A stretch of 64,000 nt of DNA from CAVVSD01 sp963837655 (GTDB taxonomy: Bacteria; Actinomycetota; Thermoleophilia; Solirubrobacterales; Solirubrobacteraceae). Where the stretch lies: contig CAWIOK010000006.1 in the NCBI GenBank assembly GCA_963837655.1, forward strand, positions 310,001 to 374,000, given 5' to 3'. The position numbers and the translations under genes are program-made. Below are positions 34,881 to 41,894 of this stretch, piece after piece; position 1 is the first letter of the stretch; each line of letters begins with the position of its first letter. Below the pieces are notes generated by a model. It saw nothing but the letters and a program-made list of their open reading frames with translations, was not told where the DNA came from and did no database searches.

Positions 34881-35932
34881 CAGCTCACGACATGGAAGCC
34901 GAGTTCGCCGACGAGCGTCGCCGCGCGGTCTGCCTGGTCGGCCGCGCACCACACCGAGACCGTGCCCTGGGTCGCGTCCCACGAGGGCGCGAGCGACATG
35001 TCCGAGATGTTGATCGCGCCGCGCCCGAGCGCGAGCGCGATCTCCGCGACGACGCCTGGCCGGTTGGTGACTGCGACGCGCAGCTCGCGCTGCGCCACGC
35101 CGACAGCGCGCTCCTCCAGGAGCCTGCGGCGGTCGCGCGCGACCGCCTCCTGCCATTCGCGCAGGTCCCCGCCGGCCCGCAGCTCGTCGCGTGCGACCGT
35201 CAGTCCGGCGATCGCCGCATCGATCTGCTCACCCAGCGCGTCGCGATTGGCGGCGTAGATGCCGGACCACAGACGCGGGTTGGCACCCGCGACGCGGGTC
35301 GCGTCGCGGAAGCTGCCGCCGATCCCCGGCGCGCCGCCCTCCAGCTCTCGGGCGGCCAGGTCGACCAGCAGGTTCGCGACGACGTGTGGGAGGTGCGAGA
35401 CGACGCTCATCCGCCGGTCGTGCACGTCCGGCTCGATGGCCTCAGGGCGCGCCCCGAGGACGGCCACGAGCCGGTGCAGGCGCTCGTAGAGCACGCCGTC
35501 GGTCCGCGCGCCCGGCGTGAGATACCAGACGGCGCCGTCGAAGAGATCCCCGCGCGAATGCGCGACGCCGGCCGCCTCGGCCCCCGCGACCGGGTGCCCG
35601 CCGACGAAGCGGGGGTCCCCCGCGGCCGCGGCCACGACCGGAGCCTTGACCGACCCGACGTCGCTGACGACGCATTCCGGTCCGGCGGCGCGCAGTGTGG
35701 CTGCGACGAGGTCGCCGAGCACGTCCACGGGCGCCGCGGCGAACGCTGCCTCCGCGTCGCCCAGCGCCTCGTCCAGCGTCTCCGCGACCGCGTCGACGGC
35801 GCCGCGCTCGAGCGCCGCGTCACGGACGCCGGGATCGGGATCCCAGCCCGTGACGAGCGCACCGGCGCGCTCACGCGCCGCGAGGCCCACGGACCCGCCG
35901 ATCAACCCGAGCCCGAGGACCGCGACGCGCAC
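34880..35932 (-). CDS. tyrA: Prephenate dehydrogenase with C-terminal ACT domain
   Basis: TyrA oxidatively decarboxylates prephenate towards tyrosine. Residues 1-280 contain the NAD-binding GLGLIGGSVGLA, GGHPVAGAEAAG, and SHLPHVVANLL with the catalytic histidine. Residues about 285-350 form an ACT domain (LRVAVTNRPGVVAEIALALG), suggesting allosteric feedback by tyrosine. It follows aroF after five bases. Together with chorismate mutase and the aminotransferase upstream, it supplies the tyrosine branch within one transcript. Confidence 0.94.
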   Translation of the reverse strand: MRVAVLGLGLIGGSVGLAARERAGALVTGWDPDPGVRDAALERGAVDAVAETLDEALGDAEAAFAAAPVDVLGDLVAATLRAAGPECVVSDVGSVKAPVVAAAAGDPRFVGGHPVAGAEAAGVAHSRGDLFDGAVWYLTPGARTDGVLYERLHRLVAVLGARPEAIEPDVHDRRMSVVSHLPHVVANLLVDLAARELEGGAPGIGGSFRDATRVAGANPRLWSGIYAANRDALGEQIDAAIAGLTVARDELRAGGDLREWQEAVARDRRRLLEERAVGVAQRELRVAVTNRPGVVAEIALALGRGAINISDMSLAPSWDATQGTVSVWCAADQADRAATLVGELGFHVVS

Positions 35933-35937
35933 TCGCG

Positions 35938-36969
35938 TCAGACGGTGGCGTGCTGCAGGATCTTGCCGGCGACGGCGGCCGCCTGCTCGACGCGGGCCGC
36001 GTAGTCGGCGAACGCGTCGTTGCGCAGCTGCTGCGGGCCGTCGCAGATCGCCTCGTCGGGCTCCGGATGCACTTCGACGATGATGCCGTCCGCGCCCACG
36101 GCGGCCGCGGCCAGCGACAGCGGCTCGACGAGCGCGCGGCGGCCGGCGGCGTGGCTGGGATCGACGATCACCGGCAGGTGCGTGAGCTCCTTGAGCACCG
36201 GCACCGCCGTGAGGTCGAGCGTGAAGCGGTAGGCGGTCTCGAACGTGCGGATGCCGCGCTCGCAGAGCAGTACGTTCTCGTTGCCCTCCTTGAGGACGTA
36301 CTCGGCGGCCATGAGCAGCTCCTCGAGCGTGCTCGAGAGGCCGCGCTTGATGAGCACCGGGCAGCCGGAGCGCCCGACCTCGCTGAGCAGCGAGTAGTTC
36401 TGCATGTTGCGTGCGCCGATCTGGATGACGTCGGCGACCTCGAGGACCGCCGGCAGGTCACGTGCGTCCATGAGCTCCGTGACGATCGGCAAGCCCGTTC
36501 GCTCCTTCGCCTCCGCGAGCAGGCGAAGACCCTCTACACCGAGGCCTTGGAACGCGTATGGGCTCGTGCGCGGCTTGTACGCACCGCCGCGGAACATCGT
36601 GGCGCCGGCGGCGTTCACGACGTCGGCGGTGCTCAGCACCTGGTCGCGCGACTCCACGGTGCACGGGCCGGCGATGAGCGCGAAGTGCTCGCCGCCGACC
36701 TTGCGGCCACCGATGTCGAGGATGCTCGGTGTCCCGTGGTTGAGCTGGCTGGACGCGAGCTTGTACGGCTTGAGGATCGGCACGAGCTTGTCGACGCCCG
36801 GCGCGCCTTCCAGCCCCAGTCGGGAGACGTGCTCGCGGTCGCCCAGCGCGCCGATGATGGTCACCAGCTCACCGCGCGAGGGATGCGCACGGGCGCCCGC
36901 GTCCTCGATCCGCTTCACGACGGCCTGGATCTCGTCCTCTGTGGCCGACGGCTTCATCACGATCATCAC
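35938..36969 (-). CDS. aroF: DAHP synthase, type I beta, with ferredoxin-like regulatory domain
   Basis: This enzyme condenses phosphoenolpyruvate and erythrose-4-phosphate in the first committed step to aromatics. Residues 1 to about 70 form the ferredoxin-like domain (MKPSATEDEI, then LVTIIGALGD) known to give feedback inhibition in the Thermotoga-type enzyme. The barrel has AGPCTVES, YKPRTSPYAFQGLG, QIGARNMQNY and VDPSHAAGRR. Translation can start at GTG 36969 or ATG 36966; a GGAAGG element lies 13 bases upstream of the GTG. The 192-base gap before it holds a leader peptide and alternative RNA stems, so transcription or translation is likely attenuated by aromatic amino acid supply. Confidence 0.94.
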   Translation of the reverse strand: MMIVMKPSATEDEIQAVVKRIEDAGARAHPSRGELVTIIGALGDREHVSRLGLEGAPGVDKLVPILKPYKLASSQLNHGTPSILDIGGRKVGGEHFALIAGPCTVESRDQVLSTADVVNAAGATMFRGGAYKPRTSPYAFQGLGVEGLRLLAEAKERTGLPIVTELMDARDLPAVLEVADVIQIGARNMQNYSLLSEVGRSGCPVLIKRGLSSTLEELLMAAEYVLKEGNENVLLCERGIRTFETAYRFTLDLTAVPVLKELTHLPVIVDPSHAAGRRALVEPLSLAAAAVGADGIIVEVHPEPDEAICDGPQQLRNDAFADYAARVEQAAAVAGKILQHATV

Positions 36970-37027
36970 TGGTTCTCAGCTTCCTTCCACACACTCGTTA
37001 CGCCGGGACAGACTGCGGGGATCTATC

Positions 37028-37131
37028 GGCGCTCGGAGAGGTGCTGCGTGGACTGCGAAGGGGTGCTGACCGAGCGCCTAGATAAATCGCCAGGCGAAAT
37101 ACCGACGCGCGGAATACGTCTGCGAGGCGCT
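37028..37131 (-). promoter_or_regulatory. Putative aromatic amino acid attenuator (alternative stems)
   Basis: On the minus-strand RNA, segment 1 (AGCGCCU, 37131-37125, codons 7-8 and the first base of 9 of the leader peptide) can pair with segment 2 (AGGCGCU, 37079-37073), which starts within the leader stop codon. Segment 2, extended to GGCGCUCGG (37078-37070), can instead pair perfectly over 9 bp with segment 3 (CCGAGCGCC, 37036-37028). The two pairings exclude each other, as in ribosome-mediated attenuators. A weaker third pairing joins CGCCG (37031-37027) to CGGCG (37005-37001) just upstream of aroF. No U-tract is seen, so whether the end effect is termination or control of translation is open. 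Confidence 0.65.
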
Positions 37132-37149
37132 GTCGGCGTACGAGATCAT
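37078..37149 (-). CDS. Aromatic-rich leader peptide upstream of aroF
   Basis: A 23-codon ORF starts at ATG 37149, twelve bases after the hisC stop, and ends at TAG 37080-37078. It encodes MISYADSASQTYSARRYFAW followed by RFI. Three Tyr, two Phe and one Trp are present, with Y-F-A-W-R-F clustered just before the stop. Such enrichment directly upstream of DAHP synthase is the hallmark of a leader peptide whose translation senses charged aromatic tRNAs. No clear Shine-Dalgarno precedes it, so it may rely on re-initiation after hisC. Recognition is from position, composition and the adjoining alternative stems; I know of no named homologue. Confidence 0.7.
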   Translation of the reverse strand: MISYADSASQTYSARRYFAWRFI

Positions 37150-37161
37150 GCGTTGCCGACG

Positions 37162-38241
37162 TTACAGCAGTTCGCCGAGGGCGTCGAGGAACCGCTGGTT
37201 GTGCGCGTGCGGGCCGAAGCTCACCCGTAGCGCGCCCGGCCTGCCGAGCGACCCACCGGCCCGCACGATGATGTCGCGCTCCTTCAGCGAGCGGACCACC
37301 GCCGGCTCGTCGGCGTCCTCGGGGAGGTCGAACCAGACGAAGTTGGCCTGCGAGTCGGCGACCTGCATCCCCATGCCGGCGAGCCCCTCCTCGATGTGGA
37401 GGCGGGCCACGACCGCGCGCTCGACGCGCTCGGCCACCGCGTCGGAGTGCTTCAGCGCCTCGACCGCCGCCGCTTGGGCAGCGACGTTCACGAAGAACGG
37501 CTGGCGCACCTGATTGACCGCGCCGACGAAGTCCTCCGAGCCGCAGAGCCCGAAGCCGACGCGCAGGCCGGCGAGCCCGTAGACCTTCGAGAACGTCCGC
37601 AGCAGGACGAGGTTCGGGTGATCCTCGAGGAGGTCGAGCGTCGCGTCCGGGTCGTCGAGCGTCGAGAACTCGCAGTAGGCCTCGTCGACGATGAGCGCGA
37701 TGTGCCCCGGGACCTGCTCGACGAACGCCTTGATCTGCGCGAACGGCAGGGCGGTCGAGGTCGGGTTGTTCGGGTTGCAGACGATGATGAGCCGCGTCGC
37801 GGCGTTGATCTCGGCCGCCATCGCGTCGAGGTCGTGCTCGTGGCGCTCGTTCACCGGGACGGTGATCGCCCGCGCGCCGGAGGCGGCCGCGAGCTGCGGG
37901 TACATCGAGAACGACGGCCATGCGTAGACGAACTCGGCGCCGGGCTCGAGCAGCGCCTGGCCGGCTGCGAGCAGGATCTCGCAGGAGCCGTTGCCCAGCG
38001 CGATGCGCGAGCCGGGGATGCCGTAGCGGTCGCTCAGGCGGCTGCGCAGCAGCGACGCGGACGGATCCGGGTAGCGGTTCGCCGCGGCGACGGCGCGCTG
38101 AGCGGCCGCGACGACCTCGGGCAGCGGCGCCTCGGGGGACTCGTTGGAGGCCAGGAGCGCGACATGGTCGCCGAGCGCGTAGCCGTCGGCCGCCGGGTAG
38201 GACGGGATGTCGCGGATGCGGGTGTTGAACTCGATCGCCAT
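37162..38241 (-). CDS. hisC: Histidinol-phosphate / aromatic aminotransferase
   Basis: This 359-residue PLP-dependent class I/II aminotransferase shows LLASNESPEAPLPEV at the start, CNPNNPTSTALP, VDEAYCEF, and the PLP lysine in TFSKVYGLAGLRVGFG. Sequence places it in the HisC family. The position between chorismate mutase (aroH) and the aroF-tyrA-aroA genes argues that it transaminates phenylpyruvate or hydroxyphenylpyruvate, as HisC does in the Bacillus aromatic supraoperon, perhaps as well as histidinol phosphate. No other his genes are in the window. It abuts aroH with no spacer and its stop lies 12 bases before the leader peptide. Confidence 0.9.
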   Translation of the reverse strand: MAIEFNTRIRDIPSYPAADGYALGDHVALLASNESPEAPLPEVVAAAQRAVAAANRYPDPSASLLRSRLSDRYGIPGSRIALGNGSCEILLAAGQALLEPGAEFVYAWPSFSMYPQLAAASGARAITVPVNERHEHDLDAMAAEINAATRLIIVCNPNNPTSTALPFAQIKAFVEQVPGHIALIVDEAYCEFSTLDDPDATLDLLEDHPNLVLLRTFSKVYGLAGLRVGFGLCGSEDFVGAVNQVRQPFFVNVAAQAAAVEALKHSDAVAERVERAVVARLHIEEGLAGMGMQVADSQANFVWFDLPEDADEPAVVRSLKERDIIVRAGGSLGRPGALRVSFGPHAHNQRFLDALGELL

Positions 38242-38622
38242 CTATTGCGCTCCCGTGATGTCCAGACGCAGTCGCCGCGCCTCACCCTGGTAGACGTGGC
38301 GCACCTCGTGATCGGGATCAGCGTAGAAGTGCATGAGCAGCCGCACGACGCGCGACATCGATCCCGGCACGGCCATCTCCTGGGTGCACAGCAGCGGGAC
38401 GGTGTTGAACCCCATCGCGCGCGCGGCGACCGCAGGGTACTCGGCCGTGAGGTCGTGTGTGCACGTGAAGACGCAGCTCACGACATCGTCCGGGGTGAGC
38501 TGGTTGACCTCCAGGATCTCCGACAGGAGCTCCGTCGTGCCGTCGAGAATCAGGGGCGCCTCGTCGCGTTCGATCGACGTGGCGCCACGCAGGGCGAACA
38601 GGCGCATGGCGGGCGGCATCAT
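38242..38622 (-). CDS. aroH: Chorismate mutase, AroH class
   Basis: This monofunctional chorismate mutase of the trimeric AroH fold rearranges chorismate to prephenate for Tyr and Phe synthesis. The 126 residues show LFALRGATSIERDE with the active-site arginine, VFTCTHDL, P-L-L-C-T-Q-E-M, and the C-terminal VRHVYQGEARRLR with the tyrosine and arginines of the site. ATG 38622 is chosen because it overlaps the rluB stop as ATGA; internal ATGs at 38619 and 38607 are possible. It feeds prephenate to TyrA in the same operon. Confidence 0.93.
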   Translation of the reverse strand: MMPPAMRLFALRGATSIERDEAPLILDGTTELLSEILEVNQLTPDDVVSCVFTCTHDLTAEYPAVAARAMGFNTVPLLCTQEMAVPGSMSRVVRLLMHFYADPDHEVRHVYQGEARRLRLDITGAQ

Positions 38623-39317
38623 GTCAGCCCGCGGAGGCGCTGCGTCTCCGCGGGCGTGAGGCGGCGCGCCTGACCTCGCGGGAGCGACCCCAGCCGCAGG
38701 GGCCCGAACGCGATCCGCTCGATCGACTTCACCGGGTGGCCGACCGCGTCGCACATGCGCCGGACCTGGCGCTTGCGGCCTTCGTGGATGGTGATGTCGA
38801 GCTGGTCGGCGTGCAGGCGGCGCACGAGCGCGGGCGCCGTCATGCCGTCCTCCAGCTCCACGCCGTTGCGCAGCGCTTGGAGCGCCTCCTCGCGGACGGG
38901 CGGCTTGCTGACCTTCACCCGGTAGGTCTTCGGCACCTCGAAGGACGGATGCATGAGGCGGTTGGCCAGCTCGCCGTCGTTGGTGAGCAGGATGAGGCCG
39001 GTGGTGTCCGCGTCGAGGCGCCCGACCGGGTAGAGACGGCCCTTCCCCTGGGACACGAGATCGACGACGGTGCGGCGCCCGTGCGTGTCCTTCGCGGTGG
39101 AGACGACGCCCGCCGGCTTGTGCAGCACCCAGATCTCGTGCGCCTCCGCACCGGTGACTGCCTTGCCGTCGACCGCGACGCCGCTGCGGTCGTCGACGTC
39201 GCGTGCGGGATCGCGCACCGTGATGCCGTCGATCGACACCCGCCCGGCGTGCACGAGGTCCTCGGCGCGGCGGCGCGAGGCGATGCCCGCATGGGCGAGG
39301 TACTTCCCGAGGCGCAT
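38619..39317 (-). CDS. rluB: 23S rRNA pseudouridine synthase (RluB/RsuA family)
   Basis: The 232 residues have an N-terminal S4 RNA-binding domain (MRLGKYLAHAGIASRRRAED, about 1-60) and a catalytic domain with GRLDADTTGLILLTNDG, where the aspartate is the nucleophile. KTYRVKV and EGRKRQVRRMC follow. The family isomerises uridine at position 2605 region of 23S rRNA (RluB) or 516 of 16S rRNA (RsuA). In Gram-positives with scpA/scpB close by, RluB is the usual member, and scpAB is indeed about 1.2 kb away. It is the first gene of the minus-strand aromatic run and faces rlmN across 16 bases. Confidence 0.9.
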   Translation of the reverse strand: MRLGKYLAHAGIASRRRAEDLVHAGRVSIDGITVRDPARDVDDRSGVAVDGKAVTGAEAHEIWVLHKPAGVVSTAKDTHGRRTVVDLVSQGKGRLYPVGRLDADTTGLILLTNDGELANRLMHPSFEVPKTYRVKVSKPPVREEALQALRNGVELEDGMTAPALVRRLHADQLDITIHEGRKRQVRRMCDAVGHPVKSIERIAFGPLRLGSLPRGQARRLTPAETQRLRGLT

Positions 39318-39322
39318 CCCCC

Positions 39323-39328
39323 TACCCT
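39323..39328 (+). promoter_or_regulatory. rlmN: Candidate -10 element for leaderless rlmN
   Basis: TACCCT fits the actinobacterial TANNNT -10 consensus and ends five bases before GTG 39334 (eight before GTG 39337). That spacing would put the transcription start on or next to the start codon. There is no Shine-Dalgarno and no room for a leader, since rluB starts at 39317 on the other strand. Leaderless expression is inferred, not shown. Confidence 0.4.
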
Positions 39329-39333
39329 CGCAC

Positions 39334-40320
39334 GTGGTGGATCTCGAGCTTCTGCAGAGGACGCTGGACGATCTCGGCCAGCCCGCGTTCCGGGCCGGTC
39401 AGGTCTGGGACTGGGCCGCGCGCGGGGCCGCCGGCTACGAGGCGATGACGAACGTCCCGGCTGGGCTGCGCGCCTCACTGGGCGAGCGCGTCCCGTTCTC
39501 GAGCCTGTCCGTCGCCGAGCAGGCCCAGTCGCGCGACGGCACCGTCAAGGCGCTCTTCCACACTGCCGACGGTCGGCCCGTCGAGGCCGTGATGATGCGT
39601 TACCGCGACGGCCGCAGGTCGCTGTGCCTGAGTTCGCAGTCGGGCTGTCCGCTGACGTGCACGTTCTGCGCCACGGGGTCGATGAGGTTCGGGCGCAACC
39701 TCACGGCGTCGGAGATCCTCGACCAGGCGCTGCACTTCCGGCGCATCGAGCCCGTCGACCACGTCGTGTTCATGGGCATGGGCGAGCCGATGATGAACAT
39801 GGACGCCGTGCTCGACGCCTGCCGCCGGCTGCCCGCCGTGGGCGTGTCGCACCGCCACACCACGATCTCCACCGTGGGCTGGGTGCCCGGCATCGATCGC
39901 CTCGCCGCCGAGCCCGAGCCGGTCCGCCTGGCCTTCTCGCTGCACGCGCCCGAGGACGCGCTGCGCAGCGAGATCATGCCCGTGAACGAGCGCTACCCGC
40001 TCGCCAAGGTGCTCGAGGCGTGCCACCGCTGGAACGCGGCCAAGCGCCGCCCGGTCTTCATCGAGTACGTGATGCTCGCGGGCGTGAACGACCGCTACAC
40101 GCAGGCGGTGCAGCTCGCCGGGTTGCTCGATCCGCGCGTCTTCAAGGTCAACCTGATCCCGTACAACCCGACGGACTCGATCTACGAGGGGTCGGGACGC
40201 GAGGCGATCGGCGCGTTCCGCGACGCGCTCGAGGAGCACGGGATCCGCGCCACCGTGCGTCTCACCCGCGGCCGCGACATCGCCGCCGCCTGCGGGCAGC
40301 TCGCGGCGGCCGCCGCCTAG
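39334..40320 (+). CDS. rlmN: Dual-specificity RNA methyltransferase RlmN
   Basis: This radical-SAM enzyme makes m2A2503 in 23S rRNA and m2A37 in some tRNAs. The 328 residues have the N-terminal accessory domain (LELLQRTLDDLGQPAFRAGQ), the iron-sulfur motif C-P-L-T-C-T-F-C at about residue 106-113, GMGEPMMN, and FSLHAP. C-terminal ML-AGVNDR and the NLIPYNP segment also fit. The partner cysteine expected near the C-terminus is present in IAAACGQL. GTG 39334 or GTG 39337 can start. The stop shares CTAG with the small CxxC gene on the other strand. Confidence 0.94.
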   Translation: MVDLELLQRTLDDLGQPAFRAGQVWDWAARGAAGYEAMTNVPAGLRASLGERVPFSSLSVAEQAQSRDGTVKALFHTADGRPVEAVMMRYRDGRRSLCLSSQSGCPLTCTFCATGSMRFGRNLTASEILDQALHFRRIEPVDHVVFMGMGEPMMNMDAVLDACRRLPAVGVSHRHTTISTVGWVPGIDRLAAEPEPVRLAFSLHAPEDALRSEIMPVNERYPLAKVLEACHRWNAAKRRPVFIEYVMLAGVNDRYTQAVQLAGLLDPRVFKVNLIPYNPTDSIYEGSGREAIGAFRDALEEHGIRATVRLTRGRDIAAACGQLAAAAA

Positions 40321-40499
40321 TCCTCCACCTCGATGTCCCGCACCAGTCGTATCGGCGGGCGCGACCCAGTGCCGCGCGCCTCGGCGCGGAGGGCCGGGCA
40401 GTCGGCCGGATCGGCATGAACGTACGGGTACCTGCCGCTGAACGACGGCACGACGGGCTGATCAGCGAGCAGCGGTTCGTAGCAGCGATTGCATGTCAT
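40317..40499 (-). CDS. Small CxxC protein, unknown
   Basis: This 60-residue protein starts MTCNRCYEPL. It has a CxxC pair at residues 3-6 and a later H-A-D-P-A-D-C, together a possible four-ligand zinc site. I do not recognise the family. Support for it being real: ATG start, complete use of the gap between rlmN and scpB, and a stop codon that shares the CTAG palindrome with the rlmN stop. Upstream (40500-40550) is an unusually AT-rich spacer for this genome, with an imperfect palindrome CGAGATTCGATACTCG (40501-40516) that could hold its promoter or an operator. Confidence 0.6.
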   Translation of the reverse strand: MTCNRCYEPLLADQPVVPSFSGRYPYVHADPADCPALRAEARGTGSRPPIRLVRDIEVED

Positions 40500-40550
40500 C
40501 CGAGATTCGATACTCGCAAAATCGGACCGTTACCCTACAACCGTCCGTCG

Positions 40551-41141
40551 TCAGGTAGGGAGGGCGACATCCGGCGGGCCCGCCGCACGCGCCTCGCCGG
40601 CGCGCAGGAGGCGCTCGCGCAGCGCGCTCTCCTCCTCGGGCGACGGGTCCCACGCGCCGATCTCGGGGAGGTCGGCCACCGCGTCGAGGCCGAAGAGCGT
40701 CAGGAACAGCCCGGTCGTCCGGTAGAGCATCGCGCCGAACTGCGAACGGCCGCTCTCCTCGATGAGGCCTCGCTCGAGGAGCGTCGCGGTCGCGGAGTCC
40801 GCGCTCACCCCGCGGATGCGCGTGATCTCCGGTCGCGAGACAGGCTGCAGGTAGGCGACGATCGCGAGCGTCTCGGCCTGGGCCGGCGTCAGCGGCGGGG
40901 TGCGCGGCTTGGCCAGCAGGCGCCGGGCGGCGTCCTCGGCGACGGGATCGGTCGCCAGTGCGTAGCCGCCCGCCACGCGCTGCAGCACGATCCCGCGATC
41001 GGCCAGCGCCGCCTCGAGCTCGCCGATGGCGTCGCCGACCTCCTCGGGCGTGGCCTCGCACGCGGCGGCCAGGTCGGCCAGCGCGACGGGCTCCGGGCTG
41101 AGGAACAGCAGCGCCTCGACGATACGCGCGAGGGTGTTCAA
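40551..41141 (-). CDS. scpB: Segregation and condensation protein B
   Basis: ScpB is the winged-helix partner of ScpA in the SMC condensin complex. The 196 residues begin MNTLARIVEALLFLSPEPV, followed by two winged-helix units, with TPAQAETLAIVAYLQPVSRPEI-type sequence in the first connection and the conserved R-G-V-S-A-D segment. Its ATG overlaps the scpA stop as ATGA. The adjacent order trpS-scpA-scpB, with rluB nearby, is a familiar bacterial arrangement. The C-terminal tail is rich in Ala and Arg and of low complexity. Confidence 0.94.
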   Translation of the reverse strand: MNTLARIVEALLFLSPEPVALADLAAACEATPEEVGDAIGELEAALADRGIVLQRVAGGYALATDPVAEDAARRLLAKPRTPPLTPAQAETLAIVAYLQPVSRPEITRIRGVSADSATATLLERGLIEESGRSQFGAMLYRTTGLFLTLFGLDAVADLPEIGAWDPSPEEESALRERLLRAGEARAAGPPDVALPT

Positions 41142-41881
41142 GCAGCGACCCGCGCGACGATCTCACGCCGCTCGATCGTGATCTCGCCGAACGTTTCGGC
41201 CTGCGTCCAGTCGGCCTCGCCACGCTTGTAGAGCTCCAGCAGTGCGAACAGCGTCACGGCGACGGTGATGCGGTCCGCGCCACTGACGGCCTCGTCGAAC
41301 GTGCAGCACCCGCGGCGCAGCAGTGCCCGCAGGTGCGACAGCCGCTCGGCCACCGAGACCTTCGGGAGGTTGACGTGACGCAGGTCCATCTGGGGCGGCT
41401 CGCGCAGTAGGCCGCCGAGCGCCTTGCCGAGCTGCGCCGGCTTGTACACGGCGCCCGCCGCGGCCGGGTCGGTGCGCCGCAGCGAGCGCGGCACCGGCGC
41501 CGCGCGATGGCGGTGCCCCGCCTCGCGTGCGAGCAGCTCGGCCAGGTGGTCGGCCGCGTTGCGGTACCGATGCGCGTCCAGCAGCCGCGCGAGCAGCTCC
41601 TCAGCCGCCTCGTGGGGCTCGAGATCCAGCAGGTCGTCGTCCTCGGACGGCAGCAGCAGCCGCGACTTCAGCTCGAGCAGCGCCGCGACGAGCACGAGGA
41701 ACTCGGTGGCGGTCTCCAGGTCGAGGTCGCCGCGCGCCTCCAGCACGTCGATGTAGGCGAGGACCACGTCCGCGAGCTCGACCTCCATCAGGTCGACCTC
41801 CTCGCGCAGCACCAGCGTGAGCAGGAGGTCGAACGGCCCCGAGAACACCTCCAGGTCGAGCTCGAGATCGGCCACCTGCAT
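41138..41881 (-). CDS. scpA: Segregation and condensation protein A (kleisin)
   Basis: ScpA is the kleisin that bridges SMC heads. The 247 residues start with a short lead and then LEVFSGPFDLLLTLVLREEVDLMEVELADV, the diagnostic N-terminal kleisin helix. A-TEFLVLVAALLELKSRLLLP follows, then a variable centre rich in Ala, Arg and Leu, and a C-terminal winged helix (VAVTLFALLELYKRGEADWTQ region). ATG 41881 lies 13 bases after the trpS stop. Confidence 0.94.
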   Translation of the reverse strand: MQVADLELDLEVFSGPFDLLLTLVLREEVDLMEVELADVVLAYIDVLEARGDLDLETATEFLVLVAALLELKSRLLLPSEDDDLLDLEPHEAAEELLARLLDAHRYRNAADHLAELLAREAGHRHRAAPVPRSLRRTDPAAAGAVYKPAQLGKALGGLLREPPQMDLRHVNLPKVSVAERLSHLRALLRRGCCTFDEAVSGADRITVAVTLFALLELYKRGEADWTQAETFGEITIERREIVARVAA

Positions 41882-41894
41882 CGTTCTCCGGACG

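Noticed and set aside
37001..37031. A true terminator stem (CGCCG/CGGCG) in the aroF leader
   Set aside because: Five base pairs, a 21-base loop and no U-tract; I keep it only as a possible third pairing, not as a terminator feature.
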